Assembly (NCBI RefSeq): GCF_943734655.1
Contig: NC_071354.1
Coordinates: forward strand, 46,547,044-46,611,043
Source of the DNA: Sabethes cyaneus
Lineage: Eukaryota; Arthropoda; Insecta; Diptera; Culicidae
Direction: 5' to 3'
Length of the DNA: 64,000 bases
Made by a program: the position numbers and the translations under genes. Position 1 is the first letter of the stretch. Each line of letters begins with the position of its first letter. Under the pieces are notes generated by a model, which saw only the letters and a list, made by a program, of their open reading frames with translations, was not told where the DNA came from and made no database searches. Shown one piece after another: positions 43,226 through 56,052 of the stretch.

Positions 43226-45880
43226 AACTCAATCAAAATCAATAACATCGAACTGGATACCTACGCTGTTCAAGGAATTATTCTCGAATACTAAAGATTT
43301 CTTGTTGACAACGACAGTGCAGTAGCCGGCCAGTCCGCAAACCATTATGTGTGCAGTCCTATTGACGACAAGCAGCTGTATTTGCCCATGCAGGCAGGAA
43401 CGTGTGTACAGAATACTCTAACTCTAGCCATTCACCATACTTGCAGTCGCAGTCGCAACGAAAGCCGACAAACAGGGTGAATATGTGGTGTTTGCTTGCA
43501 TCCCTACCTACCTACGCTACGCCAGGAGCCAGGACCTACCTTAACAAACAAGAGGGATCGGTTTCTGGCTGTTGTCATTCGCCTTACCGCTCGGCTGAGT
43601 GCGATGCGATGCGATGCGATCCGATTCCCTGCCTGACTAACAAAGTGCACTGCACATACACTGTGTGTTCATTCATACATTGTCTCGTAAATGTCATCGG
43701 GATAAAATGTACATTTAAGGACCTATTATTGTCCCTCCCAAGTAGAAAAACACACATATTTACGTTGCCCGCGGGAACAACCAACGCAACCGTAGGAAAA
43801 GCCGGTCCAACCTGAATGGGGGAAGGTCACATGAAGGTGGCACCGATGGCAAGGGTATTAAATGTAGAGAGTGTGAAGCATAATGATTCGATTGCAGTTA
43901 TTTGCACATGGTGTAGAAGTGGACCGTCTCTGGACCTTTCCGTTCCCGTTCGGGATGTTTGATATATGATCGGTGCTTATCTGTGGACAGTCAAGACGAG
44001 GTGTAAAAATTTGAATTTTGCTGCGTAGTCATAGAAAAGATCATTACGATGTGTCATTTCTTCGCAGAATTTCTATCATTTTTACCATTTTTAATTTTAA
44101 TAATTTTGGCAATTTTTATCAATTTTTCCCAGAAGAAACTTAAACTTGAACGTCTCTCAGAGTATTAGTATTGTTAACACTAAAAGTAGATAAATGTGGA
44201 TTATTGTCATTCGTAATACAGAGCTATTTTAACATACAAAACTCCGACAGTCTCAACATTTTCAAATTTATCAACCATCGTCCATAATTTTCAGTTTTAT
44301 TCATAAATGCTACGACTTTGTGAAAGGATAATCCACCTTTAATGCCACATCCTCCTCTATAAACCACTTCCGTCCGAACGTTAACGTTATCGTTACGTAT
44401 CCAGAAGCACAGAGAGCCTGACCCGGGACAATGCAATCGCCTCTTTGCCGGTAGTTTCTGCAAAAGTGATCCATACGAGGATGACCTCTATTGCTTTTGT
44501 GGTGAGTGCCGTATTTTATGTACGAGTGCGGTCTGATGAATCCCGAAATCACCCACAACGTCCACCCCTTCCCCTCGCCCCTCACTATCGCTCGTCGACC
44601 ACACGCTGACTGGCTGGCTGGTTGGCTGGCGTCTGTCGAAAGCTTTCCCCCGGCTGGCCACACCCGGTTCAGGTTGGATGGTTAGCTGGAAGAAGAGGGC
44701 TTCGGCCAACGGAAGGTCTCAAAGTGAAACTCTCCGCAGCCTGACTGGTGGTGTTGATGCTGAAAATTGATGCCCAAGTTAATTGCGGTTTGTTTGCACT
44801 TCAATTTACATGGTCGATAAATTGGCCGTGTACACATTCAGGTACCGACAGATCCTTGTTCCAGGATGATGAAATCGAACGCCTAGTTACCGGATACATA
44901 CATAATTGCACCATTGGACGGATGAAGTTAGGTGAGACCCATTATCCTGATCCGATTAACTATTAAAATTAACAATACAGAAATTATAACCTTTCTGCCA
45001 CAGTAGAAACTTAAACAAAGGATAAAAAGTTACCTTTCCGCTTCTCGTGGCTTAGCTCGGAAACAAAAGGTGCGCTATTCAGCACGAATAGATTATTATT
45101 CGCATATCATGCAAATCAGGCTGTCGTTCTGCGGATCCATGTCAGGCATTGGATGTCAACGACGGTGGTGGCACCGGCGAAGCGGAAGGCCTCCCGAGTC
45201 CTGACAGCCGCAAGTCAAGCACCATTATGCTCGCTCTGGCGAATGCACACACCGCGTCAGCGGCATTTAGCGGTAACAATCAGCACCTAGAGTGAACGTG
45301 CGAAGTCTGTACAATGCATTGCACCGCCATTGCATTGCACGGACGGTGAAAATGGAACCCCCAGAGAGAGAGAGAGAGCGAGAGCGAAAGAGAGACAGAC
45401 TGCGCGCAAATGCACATATAAGGATATATTTTAATCGACATGTTTTTAAGTGCACACTATTCGTCGACACATTATACATTCAAGGGTCCTTCTCTTTAGC
45501 TTGTTTGTTTTTCTGATTGCAACACTCGGGTGCTGGCAGCCATAATACAGGCGGAGGTTATTTTGTTTCAAGGATTCGTTAGAGGTTTTCCATAATTGTC
45601 GGCTTTTCCGCTGCCGGAGAGCTTAATGGCAATTGATGAAAATGAACACTCATTGTCAAACGGGTTGCACAAATATTTCAATGCTCTGTTTAAAGAAAAT
45701 GTTAGCCTAATGGATTCAATCATTCTAATGCGCATATATTCGAACTACAAGAGATTACAAGAAGATGAAAGATAAGTTCTGTATTTAATTTGTCATGAAC
45801 GAGACCGATTGTCCATACAGGGAATTCAACGCAAAGTGGTCATAGAGAGGGACTGGCATAGGCTATCGAAATGTAGGGGA
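43226..45880. other. Gene-free island with microsatellites
   Basis: No recognisable coding region on either strand. The frames at 43402-43815, 44310-44663 and 45267-45516 have no domain motifs. A GCGAT pentamer repeat lies at 43600-43620 and a (GA)n microsatellite at 45363-45395; the latter gives the frame at 45292-45516 its Arg/Glu run. GC-rich parts (44540-44740, 45120-45290) may be host regulatory or intronic DNA. Confidence 0.35.
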
Positions 45881-46800
45881 TAATCCCCTGTTGTGAAACA
45901 CCCATCGTTTTTGACGTGTTTATTAAACTAGCACTACCAAATTATTACCAACGGCTCGTCTCATTGTACTCTACCTTTTGAGCAAACAACAATCAAAATA
46001 CAGCTTTTAGAATGTTTTGTAGGAAATGTGTTCGAAAAACATACCAGAAAAAGTTTTTTAGAATATTTTGGGATTGATTTTTTTGTTTTCACTTTCGTAT
46101 CTTCGTGCAACGTAAGAACTATTTTTTGTCTATCAAATAAAATAGAAAAAGGCAGCAAAATACATATAACCTTAGTATTGGACCTCTATTTCATTACACA
46201 GACAAATTTTAAGTGAAATAATTTACTCAAAAAATATTACATCAATTTTTACAAACTCGTCGTTCGCCCCGGTTGTGAAACAGTGAAGTGAGTTCTCCGG
46301 TTATGAAAAATTCAGAAAAACGTTAATTCAATACTTTAATGATCACCATCATTTTCAACACACTTTTCAGGCACATGAGAGCCAAATCCGCATATTTGAG
46401 ATCTCACACTTCCTGTTCTTACATACATTGATTACAATTTAGATTTAGATGAATAAATTAAGAAACTGATAAATTACTTTGCATTTAAACTGTTTTCCGT
46501 TAATAAATGAATGTAGTATTTTATTTTATTTCATATTTCTTTATTTTCTTCTCTGTTTTTATTTTCTTTTATGGAATTTTCGAAGTGTTCCACAACCGGG
46601 AACACTTTGTTTTGGGTCAAAAAATTCTATGTCTCCCAATTTCGCTATAACTTTTTTGTTTCAAGCAAAACATATAGGCTGTCTTTAGCCAAAACATACG
46701 TAAGACTTCAATCTAAAAAGATTTGGAATTAAATGATCCGTTCAAAAGCTATGACCAAAAAACAAAACTTGTTTCATAACCAGGGTCATTTGGCCCAAAT
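45881..46800. other. Possible decayed inverted-repeat element, no gene
   Basis: CCCTGTTGTGAAACA near 45888 and, on the minus strand, CCCTGGTTATGAAACAAG near 46790 could be eroded ends of one element; CCGGTTGTGAAACA also occurs at 46270. No coding evidence, and the middle is AT-rich. Confidence 0.3.
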
Positions 46801-47847
46801 GACGAAAAGTATGGATTCTTGATGTTGATCTATTAAAAAATTGGAAATAATGAACATATGTTTTACCAGAATTCTCGCTACGTGATTGGTTGTTGGAAAT
46901 GACGTCATCAAAGTGGAAATGCGTTTTTACGCTTCGGCTTATAATTCAGTCAATGTTCAATAGATTTCCAAGATATTTACACCAATTGATCGGAAAATCG
47001 ATTTGGAAAATATTGAAGATATAGAAAACTTGATTTTCAGCGCGCGTCATTGAAAAAGTGAATTATTTTCATATTTTTGCCTTCCCACGTCAGTGCTTCT
47101 GCTTCCCTAGCACGGATGCCAGAAATATACACGATATGAGCTATGGGTTAAGCTTCCTTATGATTGTATTTAATTTACGCCCAATAGAATTCGATCGACA
47201 ATTGTTGAGCTTCAGCTGTTGCTGCTTCCCCGGATAAGGCAACAAATGGCGGGAATAAGTTTTCTGGTTACGGGCAACATTTTCTGCCACTTCCAAAACG
47301 TCTGCAGCTTGTAAATGCTTCATTATCAGTGTTCTTCTTTTGTAAACTGCAGAAAAGTTTTGCGAAAATTTTTCAGCTTTTTGAAAACTCGCGCGTACCG
47401 TCTACCGATTACTAGAGGGAAAGCACTATTCAACGTAGAAACAGATCATGAAAATTTATTTACTGTTTGGTTTAAAGTGACTTCGATTCGTTTTAATAAA
47501 ATAGATTCAATCAATTCATGGAAATAACTCCAAAATCGGTTGAGGATTGAACGTATACAATGTTACTACTTTGATAAACGCTGCATATGTAGGTAGTATA
47601 CATGAAGAATCGTATAATTACATACATGGAACAAGGATACATCCTATTATCGCCACAAAGAGTCTTACGTAGTCCTACGTCGCCTATGCGGTCGTGTCGT
47701 GTGCACAACCCCTCAGATTTTGTGTTAAATTATAGTCACTTTAAATTCCGAAATTCGCGTAAAAAGCGGACACGAAGAGAATCTCTCATTGTCAGATACG
47801 ACGAAATGAAAAAGTACCCGAGAATGATTGATCATAAATTATGTCTC
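46801..47847. other. No gene recognised
   Basis: Mixed AT-rich sequence. A TACGTAGTCCTACGTC motif at about 47667 is shared with 17515. A hAT-like end word (CACGGATGCCAGAAA) occurs near 47113 without a partner that I could find. The frame at 47602-47871 has no motif support. Confidence 0.3.
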
Positions 47848-48136
47848 GTGAGGAATATAGTTACTATATAAATAGTTCGGCGGATACAAAAATCGGGAGC
47901 CAAATAAACGTCAAAAGCGGAGCCAAAAGTTTTTCAAAATTCGGATTGTGGGACTAATGTTAATAAACAATCTTTATTTTCATAGAATTAGTTATTTCCA
48001 ACACCCACTGGCGATTATTTTCCGTAAAAACCTGCACATTTCTCCATAATTTCAAATTAAATTTCGAAAATCAGGGTTGCCAATTCGCCTGGTTTTCTAT
48101 CCGCCGAACTATATATATAGTAACTATAGTGAGGAA
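47848..48136. mobile_element. hAT-like MITE, 273 bp, perfect 8-bp TSD
   Basis: The element runs from 47856 to 48128. Both ends, read inward, give TATAGTTACTATAT followed by ATAGTTCGGCGGATA. The exact direct repeat GTGAGGAA flanks it (47848-47855, 48129-48136). TSD length fits hAT-like elements; the TIR start is not the usual CAG. The interior contains a GGGTTGCCAATTCGCC word. No coding sequence. Confidence 0.85.
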
Positions 48137-48548
48137 TGGATACAGCAACATATTCATCTACATTGCCTTACAATACTGTATTATTGCGCAATTGCTCACG
48201 AATTGTGTTTTATATTACTGATAATGTTACCCATTTGTGCTTTAAGAGTAATCTGATTTTGATATCCCACTTACCGCGGTAAATCGACTGAATCTTTAAA
48301 ATTCCTCTTAGTTTCATTTCATGTAGTCTTTTTTGTAATCAAACGTTCATGTGATACTATTGAAGAGTTTCTGTGCTGCAAGAATTTTAATCCTTCGGTG
48401 CTCAACTTTTTCTTAGTTTTTATGAAGTTTTGAAATTTCGTATTGAATAAATGTTTCAGATTAACACAATAATCGAACTATGTATTTAGCTGGATAGATT
48501 AGACTAAAATTAGTATATTAGAGTATATGTTCACATAACAGAAAGACG
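48137..48548. other. No gene recognised
   Basis: AT-rich sequence without a recognisable coding region, RNA or repeat. Confidence 0.3.
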
Positions 48549-48782
48549 TAGGGTACGGGAGGGTATTTTCGGCCTGTTTCTAAATTCAGCCTATTTTCTT
48601 TTTCTTTTGCTAATAAATATACTTTACCGATATACAACTTTTAAATTTTAAAACTGTTTTCTCAATGTTTTTAATTAAAAGAACGTCTAACTCCTGTTCT
48701 TCCACTAGAAATAGGTCTAACCTGAAAAAATAGAAGCAATCGTTCAATGGGTCATGGACCGAAAATACCCTCCCGTGCCTTA
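48549..48782. mobile_element. 230-bp MITE with TA TSD
   Basis: The element runs from 48551 to 48780. Its left end GGGTACGGGAGGGTATTTTC pairs with the right end, on the minus strand AGGCACGGGAGGGTATTTTC, both continuing with GG. TA flanks each side (48549-48550, 48781-48782). This fits a Tc1/mariner-like MITE. No coding potential. Confidence 0.8.
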
Positions 48783-48803
48783 CACGGTATCTAGACACCA
48801 GAG

Positions 48804-50550
48804 CACAGTGGGGCGACTCCATACAAATGCTGGCCAAGCAAAAAAATCTCTTTAAATCAAGAATAATATGTGGTTCTTAAGTAATTTGGGGGTGCTGAGC
48901 CCGAATTTCAGGTTTATTTTGCATTAGAACACATATTTTTTGTGTTAGGGAGAATTTTCAACTATTTTTCAAGTATTTTTAAGTATAATAACGTATAAGA
49001 AATGAGGATCATTTGGAAAACTTTTGCAGATGGATTTTTATAGGATAAAACATTATATAAAACAATACAATGCAAGTATGAGCTTCAATAATCAACGCAA
49101 AATCCATATAAGTTAATATTAATCAAAAATCAAAACTTTTCCCCTTATTAGTTTTCTTAATCTTCTTTATCTCCATCTTCTTTTCCTTCTTTTTCTTTTT
49201 CTTCTTCTCCGCAGAATCACTCGTTTCACGTTTCGTCTTCAATAGTAATATAGTAAATTCTCGGAAAGATTTTTCTAATTACCTTTTTTCGTTTCGAAGA
49301 AGCTATTAGCTTTATCCGGAGAACTAAGAAGATGAATAATTCTATCACGATTTGCATTTTCACACTCATTTTTGCATGTAAAATATTGTCTTATATTTTT
49401 ATCACTATTTTTAGCTTAAAGCAATAACCTTATTTTCGTGAGGGTCAATACCGGTGTGGTGGCTGGCATTCACGCCTCTCACACCAAGGACCGTGGTTCA
49501 ATTCCCAACCCCGCAGCAGTCACGAATGACCAGAGTTGTTAAAGTGACTATAATTAAACAAAAAAACTTATTTTTGTGCTTCTTCTGTCATTCGTCCTAT
49601 CAGCAATATAGTTGTCTAGATTCATTTATGACCGCGAATTCAAATTCTTTGCATTGCAGTGGACGTATTCTACGAGGACTATACCCTGACATAAAGGTTT
49701 TTGGTATACAAACAATAAGTTTCGAATTTTTCTGAAATAATGTGTTCAAGAACTTGCTATAAGGAAATTTCTCAACCTTTTAATTAATTTCATATCTATA
49801 CCCGTGATTTCAGAACTAATACCAGGATTGGTATAAGATCTTCAAGCTGTATTTCCGTCATTACTATGGCTGTATCCTCCAGATTTCCTCCAACCTCTAA
49901 AATCTAGTCAATATGCAATATGGACCATACATTCGAAGCAGATTATCCAACCATGTAAAGGAGATATCCCATAATTAAGATATCCTACGTTTACTTTGAG
50001 GGTTTGCATTTTGTCTATATTGTTGAATTCTGATATAGTAGCCTTACAAGCATAACATCTGTGCTCTGCGCTACTCTGCGCTAAATGAGACTATATCCAT
50101 TTGAAAGCTCATATTTTACGCTAACTTTTACCGGTAGTGTCAATAGTGGCGAACCTTGGCTTCAAAACTTTTAAGCGTGTTTTACGCGAAAATATGGCAC
50201 TTTTTTAATGAAAATTTAAATTGTGGCATACTATGATAAAATTACTGCAAACTCAATTAATGGGCTTTATTCAGCACTAGTTTTTGAAGAACTTTTCTTT
50301 AGACACTGTTGAAATCCGAGCTACCATTAGACCTCTAGCAAGTTTTGAAATATTGGGTTATTTTTCAAAATAACGCTAAAACATGCTGAGATAGCATACT
50401 TCCAAGATTCATAGAAAATTCAAATTTTGTCATATTGATCTAAAATTTTGGATTTAAACACTTCAATAGTATAGAATCACAGGAAAAATACAACGGAGAG
50501 TCGAAATGAACTTTCATTTTTTGGCTGCTGGCCAGCGATTCCCCACTGTG
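48804..50550. mobile_element. Non-autonomous element with CACAGTGGGG ends, 1.75 kb
   Basis: The left end CACAGTGGGG, with GCTGGCCA 25 bp further in, pairs with the right end, on the minus strand CACAGTGGGG then AATCGCTGGCCAGC. A 4-bp AGAG lies outside both ends (48800-48803, 50551-50554), possibly a TSD but too short to be sure. A SINE (49441-49565) is nested inside. The left end lies only 23 bp from the preceding MITE. No transposase frame is visible. Confidence 0.6.
49429..49577 (+). mobile_element. tRNA-derived SINE (copy 2) with 12-bp TSD
   Basis: The SINE is 49441-49565 on the plus strand. The head reads GGTGTGGTGGCTGGCATTCACG (A-box region, shown with one extra flank base removed in the family), the B box is GTGGTTCAATTCCCAACC, and the body shares CCCCGCAGCAGTCACGAATG with copy 1. 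The tail is GACTATAATT then A-rich. The flanks CTTATTTTCGTG (49429-49440) and CTTATTTTTGTG (49566-49577) form a TSD with one mismatch. Confidence 0.85.
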
Positions 50551-50559
50551 AGAGGTTTA

Positions 50560-51770
50560 AATTAATCATGGGTGTAAATTATACAGTAGATTTCATCCTA
50601 GCTATGCAATTTTTAAATCCTACTTGCCATCTTATTGTTAGTTCAAAAAATATTTTACAAAAAAAAATTAGAGCATCAGTTATTGATGAAAGAGAACTCG
50701 GATACAGCTTTTCTGAATTACGTAAATGTTCTAAAAAAGATTTATAATTTGAAAATTCTATAAATGCCACATTTATTCTAAAATATATTTTTATTTTCGC
50801 AGATTGCTGAGACAATTTTGTCGCATTTTCATGAAAATGCTTTGTTCTACGCTACTTGGTTAAAGAATTTTGAACCTGTAAACAAAGAAAATTTGGCTTA
50901 CCGTTTTCTAGAAAAATAGAAGAGCTCGATTTTTATATTTTTTTAATTGTAAACCCATAAGCCACATTTTGACATTTTGTTTTTTCAAAAGCAAAGTTTT
51001 TCGATTTCTTTTTCATTCGAGCGTATTAGAGAAACCTTAAGCTTTAAGCTCTTTTAGCCACAACATAACTTTCTCCTCTTCCTTTAATAGAGGCTGAAGA
51101 CTTGTTTTGGGTTATAATATTCATTTCTCAAGAATTTCTCATAACAAACTTCCTCTCACATTGTACCGCTAATCGACTGTGGATTACGAGTACGAAAATT
51201 ATTTCCTATTCACGAAAATTGTAACACGCCGGTAATATCATTAGGCTTTTGCGGATTTCCAGCGAGATCGATAATTATTGGTATTTTTTTAATCAGACAT
51301 CCAAATAGTGGTAAAATTTCAATAAGAGTTGGATCAAGTAAGAATGATAAAGAAGGGGCCCAGCTTAGCGGCATTTGCGGGTGGTGTGCAAGAAATGGAC
51401 AAAGTCCCAATTTTTTCCAATTGTTAACCACTGTGCATTAGAACACAAAAATGGTAACATATAGGTGTTTAATTAATCAAACATTATGAATGTGGGTATT
51501 GTGAAAGGCATAGAAAGTAATGTGGGGCAAATTTGCATTTTGTTGAGATCTAAAAGCTTAAATTTGATAAGTGATTTCTTAATTCAAAATGTAAGCTTTC
51601 GACATATTTTGGCTCTACTATGAGTTAGATATTTTGAGTTAATTTTTCCATTCAAAATATTTGTTTGCTAACAATCATGTTTACACATATTTGAAGGTAA
51701 TAACATATATTTGTGTTGTGATTGTTTGGAGTGCTGCGATAATATAGATGTTCTCAGATATTATTCAAAA
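50560..51770. other. No gene recognised
   Basis: AT-rich. A GTTAACCACTGTGCATTAG word at about 51424 resembles an end of a CACAGTGG-type element, but I found no partner. No supported coding region. Confidence 0.3.
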
Positions 51771-51774
51771 ACCG

Positions 51775-52235
51775 AGAAGTGGGCAACAATTGGGTGGTGG
51801 GCAACAATTGGCAAACTACCCTGGTACTCTACGGATTTAAGACAGCAACTTTGCTCATGGACGACATATGTGCACCTGCCGTGTTGGAACAAAAGGTGTT
51901 GTGTACTATTTTTGGTGAATTACAAATGGAAAGCGAAGAGTGGCGTTATTGGCACTACTTAGACAAATTCCCATCGTCCACCTGGCGGAAGATGGGATAC
52001 TACGGTGGATTGGCCATGTCGCAAGGAAGGATAGGACGACCGTGAAATAAAATCTGTTTTCTTTAAGAACCCCTCCGGTATCAGGAATTGCGGAGCCCAA
52101 CGTGCTAGAGGGTTCGACAAGGTTGAAGCCGACTTGCGTTTGTCGAGGCGCTCAACGAATTGGCAACAAGCCCATAACCAAGTACAGTGGATAAGAATTC
52201 TTGTTACAGCAAGAGCCACCTACGCTGTTAGAAGT
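51775..52235 (+). pseudogene. RTE-type LINE C-terminal fragment
   Basis: The frame from 51779 contains LVLYGFKTATLLMDDICAP and AVLEQKVLCTIFGELQMESE, then GYYGGLAMSQGRIGRP; a shift near 52045 continues with KVEADLRLSRRSTNWQQA and a WIRILVTARATYAVRS end. This is the post-RT region (YGxxxW-type and VLRTIxG blocks) of RTE-like LINEs. The ORF ends near 52230, with no 3' tail recognised. Confidence 0.7.
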
Positions 52236-52239
52236 AAAG

Positions 52240-54435
52240 AGTAAAAAGTAAGTAAGGAAATGAATTCTTGTGCGGTATCCAACATATCAGAAAAATTTCA
52301 TTCCAATCAAAAATAGTCGAAACAAACTGTTCTGTTATTTGAGCTGCTCTGAAGCTCTGAGCTCTATAGCTATGTAGAAACTTCCTGAGAACAGAAGAAT
52401 TGTACCATTAAGTATATTTTAGTTACTGTAATTAAAATTAAAATTTAAAAACTGTGGCTCACTTGTGAAAAGAATTGTTTGCTATGTTACTCGATAGTTC
52501 CGGTCCTAGCACAGAATTAACCAAGATTGATCTTGCCCCTTTCTATAGCTCTAGTGTAGCTTGGAGGCAGCTGTTTCTACAATCTGTTCGTAACAAACAT
52601 CGCACAGAACTTATAATCCATTACAATCAAATTAACGATATTTTGAGGTGATTCGTACCTTTCGAACCCATATCGTATCAACCTCACCTCTAGGGAGTAG
52701 CCCCAGGTATCTCTTTTTACTATCTGCTTGACGCTACACCGCTAGAAGCCATCATCCGCATCTTCGTTTGCTTTTAATTCACAATAAGAGAACTCCAAGT
52801 CTGTGGTGGTGCCAGCACGGTCTTTACTTGCACGAGTCACCGACCGACGCACGCTGCAAAGGCAATTCTTGCCGGTCTCCGGGGAGACGCCGGCCCACAC
52901 CAGACACGCGTCGCTTTTAATTGAATTCAGTGCAATTATTTTCACTTTTCATACAAATGTAAACACATTCATTTCGCTTGACGTTGAATAAGATCCTCAG
53001 TAAGTATGCAAAGTGAAACGAATGCCACGCTGTCAGCGGTTGGTAGGAAGCGCGGAAACATGCAGGACATAGTACTTGAGAAGCAAGTGGAAGTTATTTG
53101 TTCTTCCAACAATTAAGTTGATGATTATCATATGTGCTGAATTGTATAGAAATTCATCGATTTTGAAGGCAGACTGGAGTCAGAAGCACTTTTGTCACGC
53201 AAGATCTCATATAGGTGACACAAAAACATAATAATTTGGTACCCACAAGCCACAACGACAAATAGCCAAACAACTGTCAAATGATTTATTACCTCATCGC
53301 CTAGTTCGGTGGTCTGAGAACGCACATAATTACGCCTTTCTTTACAAGAGCGAAAGTTGCTGTAAAAACATAAAACATGAAAAAGAGCACAAACCAACTG
53401 TCACGAGCTGCTGCAATAAATTAGAATATGTCTCGTCGCCCGTTTGGGGTCGTTTTCTCCGTCCCGGAAAACCGCATCCACAGCTTTTCATTATATATTT
53501 TTCGGTTCTTACTGAAATTCTCATTTCGGTATGCGGCACCTCACGCTGTCACTATAGAGCAGTGGAAATTCTAATTGAATTTCTGCAAATCCTTTTCACA
53601 CAGATACGTTCAAAGAATCCATAAAGAGTGTCTACACATGTTCAATGGGATCCTTGGGTCCCTCCATCCGGCGACCAACAACGCAACAAGCAACAAGATA
53701 CCGGTGACAATCCAGTGGTTCTAAACGTGAGCCACTTGCTCGAATCCGGTATGATTCTCACGTGTCTTCGGGTTTTCGTTTTCTGTTGAATCGAATTCTA
53801 CTGCCAATCATATAGTGGGTACCAACTGCAATCCTAATGCAGCTCAGTTCTCTGTTCTCCACGTTTACTGCTGGGTTATTGAATCTGAAAAAGATTTTTG
53901 AAGAGTGCATTGCTTTCTACAATTGGATTGTGGCAAATGCAGGAAAAAACGGTATTGTGAAAAAAATCACTTTTCTGTCATACTATTTTCCTCGAATTTA
54001 ATTGACTCACATGTGCATCAGCCGGATACAGAAAGAATAAAGCTGAAATAAATAATGTTTCCCTTCTGTCAACAATATAAACCGCATGTTGCTAAAGTTC
54101 AGATTAGTCAAAGGTGCGAAACTCGGATGAACTCTATTTAGTTGCTTTGTGCTTGCCGTCTACCGTCGTTGTTGGCAAAAGTTTTGATGAAGCCAATGTT
54201 TAGCCTTGGCAGCCCTTATGATGTAGCAAGTGCAGATCGGCGGCGTCGTCGTCAGATGCGAAACTATGCCAACCGGGGAGCGCTCATCTCACGACGTCGA
54301 CCGACGTTTGTAAAGTATTCTTCTTCACCACAGCTCACCGAATTGCCACTAATGTGCAGCAGTCGCTTAGTGTGTCACTTGTGAAGTGAGTGACACGGTG
54401 AAAAAATTTGTTTCTGAAAATGTTACAACACTACA
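52240..54435. other. Gene-free island, possible host DNA
   Basis: No domain is recognisable in any frame, including the longer ones at 52742-52945, 53128-53397 and 54142-54384. Sequence is of mixed composition without tandem or inverted repeats that I could see. Confidence 0.35.
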
Positions 54436-55165
54436 CATTCAACTACTCGACTGGACTACTCGACTTAACTGTTCGATTAAACTGCTCGATTAAACTGCTC
54501 GAATCGACTGCTCGATCCAACTGCTCGGCTGGACTGTTTGACTGAACAGCTTGATTTAACTGCTCGATATGGCTGATAGACTCGACTGCTTGACTTCTGT
54601 TTGATTCGACAGCTCGATTCAACTGCTCGACTGGACTACTCGACTCGACTGATCGCCTCGACTGCTCGACTCAGCTGCTCAACTAGACTACTCGACTCAA
54701 CTGCTCGAATAAACTGCTCGACTGGACTACTCGGCAGGACTACTCGACTCAATTGCTCGACTCGACTGTTCGAGTGAACTGCTCAACTGTTCGCCTTAGC
54801 CGCTTGACCCGACTGCTTGTCTAAACCATTCGATTCGACTGCTTGACTCAGGTGCTCGACTAGACTATTCGATTCAACTACACGACGGGACTGCTCGACT
54901 TAACTGCCCGATTAAACTGCTCGATCAAACTGCTCGATTTAACTGCTCGACTTGACTGCTCGGTTCGACCAATCGATTCAACTGCTCGACCGGACTGCTT
55001 TAAATGCAGTTTTAAATTGCAGTTAAATGCTCGATTAGACTGCTCGGTTTGACTGTTTAACTTGACTGTTCGACTCGACTGCTCGACTCGACTGCTCGAT
55101 GCAACTGCTTGACTGGATTGCTTGATTCGACTGCTCGACTCGTATGGTCAACTCGATTGCTTGTC
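54436..55165 (+). repeat. 13-bp minisatellite, about 55 units
   Basis: The consensus is close to CTGCTCGACTNRA. Long runs keep an exact 13-bp step, for example CTGCTCGATTAAA, CTGCTCGAATCGA, CTGCTCGATCCAA, CTGCTCGGCTGGA from about 54479. The CTGCTCGA core is conserved while the last three to four positions vary. Some units are shortened or fused. No coding function is implied. Confidence 0.9.
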
Positions 55166-55912
55166 GCGATATCATATGATCGGTGTTGAATCAGACCGGA
55201 CCAAGTGCAATATAAGAACGCAAAGAACTAATACAAGGATGAAATATGTTGGCAAACACTGGCCAATGGAATGTATCCGCAGTTTTCTGAATTCTGAACA
55301 GACATTTATATTTTCCGGATCGTAAGATTTGGGCTCAACTAGTAATCAATATGCATATATAATATAGATTCACACTGAATAAAGCTATCTGTTCGACAAT
55401 GATCATATAAAACCATTTTATTTATCTCTGGTCGTATTAAGCAGTTTCATCCGTCTATGGTCTTACCAGAAGTGATGCCAGGTTTTGCTGAAGAAAAATC
55501 CGTAGTTTTACCATTGGTGTTTTTATCACAGAGGAATGGGTTTTAAATTTATAAATAACTAGCTTTAAAACAACAATTAATAGTAAAAGTAAAATTTCAA
55601 ATCAAACTTTTGATTTGAAGTTTGATCGACATTTGTTTTTCATTTAAATGTTTGTTAGTATAAAGTGTTTCTCAGTTTTGCTGAGAAGTGATAGAATTGA
55701 CATTTTATATTCTTAATTGTATTTGAAAGAAATGAAAAGAACTATTTTGTATCAAAACAGTTCATGATATAGGTATTTCAAATTTTCTCTGTATTGTTCA
55801 AGATGGCATACTCTTGTTTTTGGTCATTCGCCTTTTGCCTTTGTTTTTTCGTATTTCATCTTTCGTTTTTCATCGTTTTGTTATTATGTAATTTGTCGCC
55901 TTTTTCTGTTAT

Positions 55913-56052
55913 GTTCTTGTCGTTTTTTTGTTTTAATTTGATTATAGTCACATTAACAGGTTGGGTCATTCGTGATTTCTGCGGTACTGGAATTTGAACC
56001 CGAGTCCTCGGCGTGACTACACCGTGTTGACCCCTCGTTCTTGTTGTTTTTT
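55913..56052 (-). mobile_element. tRNA-derived SINE (copy 3) with 16-bp TSD
   Basis: The SINE is 55929-56036 on the minus strand, shortened in the A-box region. The B box reads CGGGTTCAAATTCC and the body contains CCGCAGAAATCACGAATGAC; the tail is GTGACTATAATCAAATT. Flanks GTTCTTGTCGTTTTTT (55913-55928) and GTTCTTGTTGTTTTTT (56037-56052) form a TSD with one mismatch. Confidence 0.85.

Noticed and set aside
48800..50554. AGAG as a 4-bp target-site duplication
   Set aside because: Four bases match too easily by chance; kept only as a possibility.
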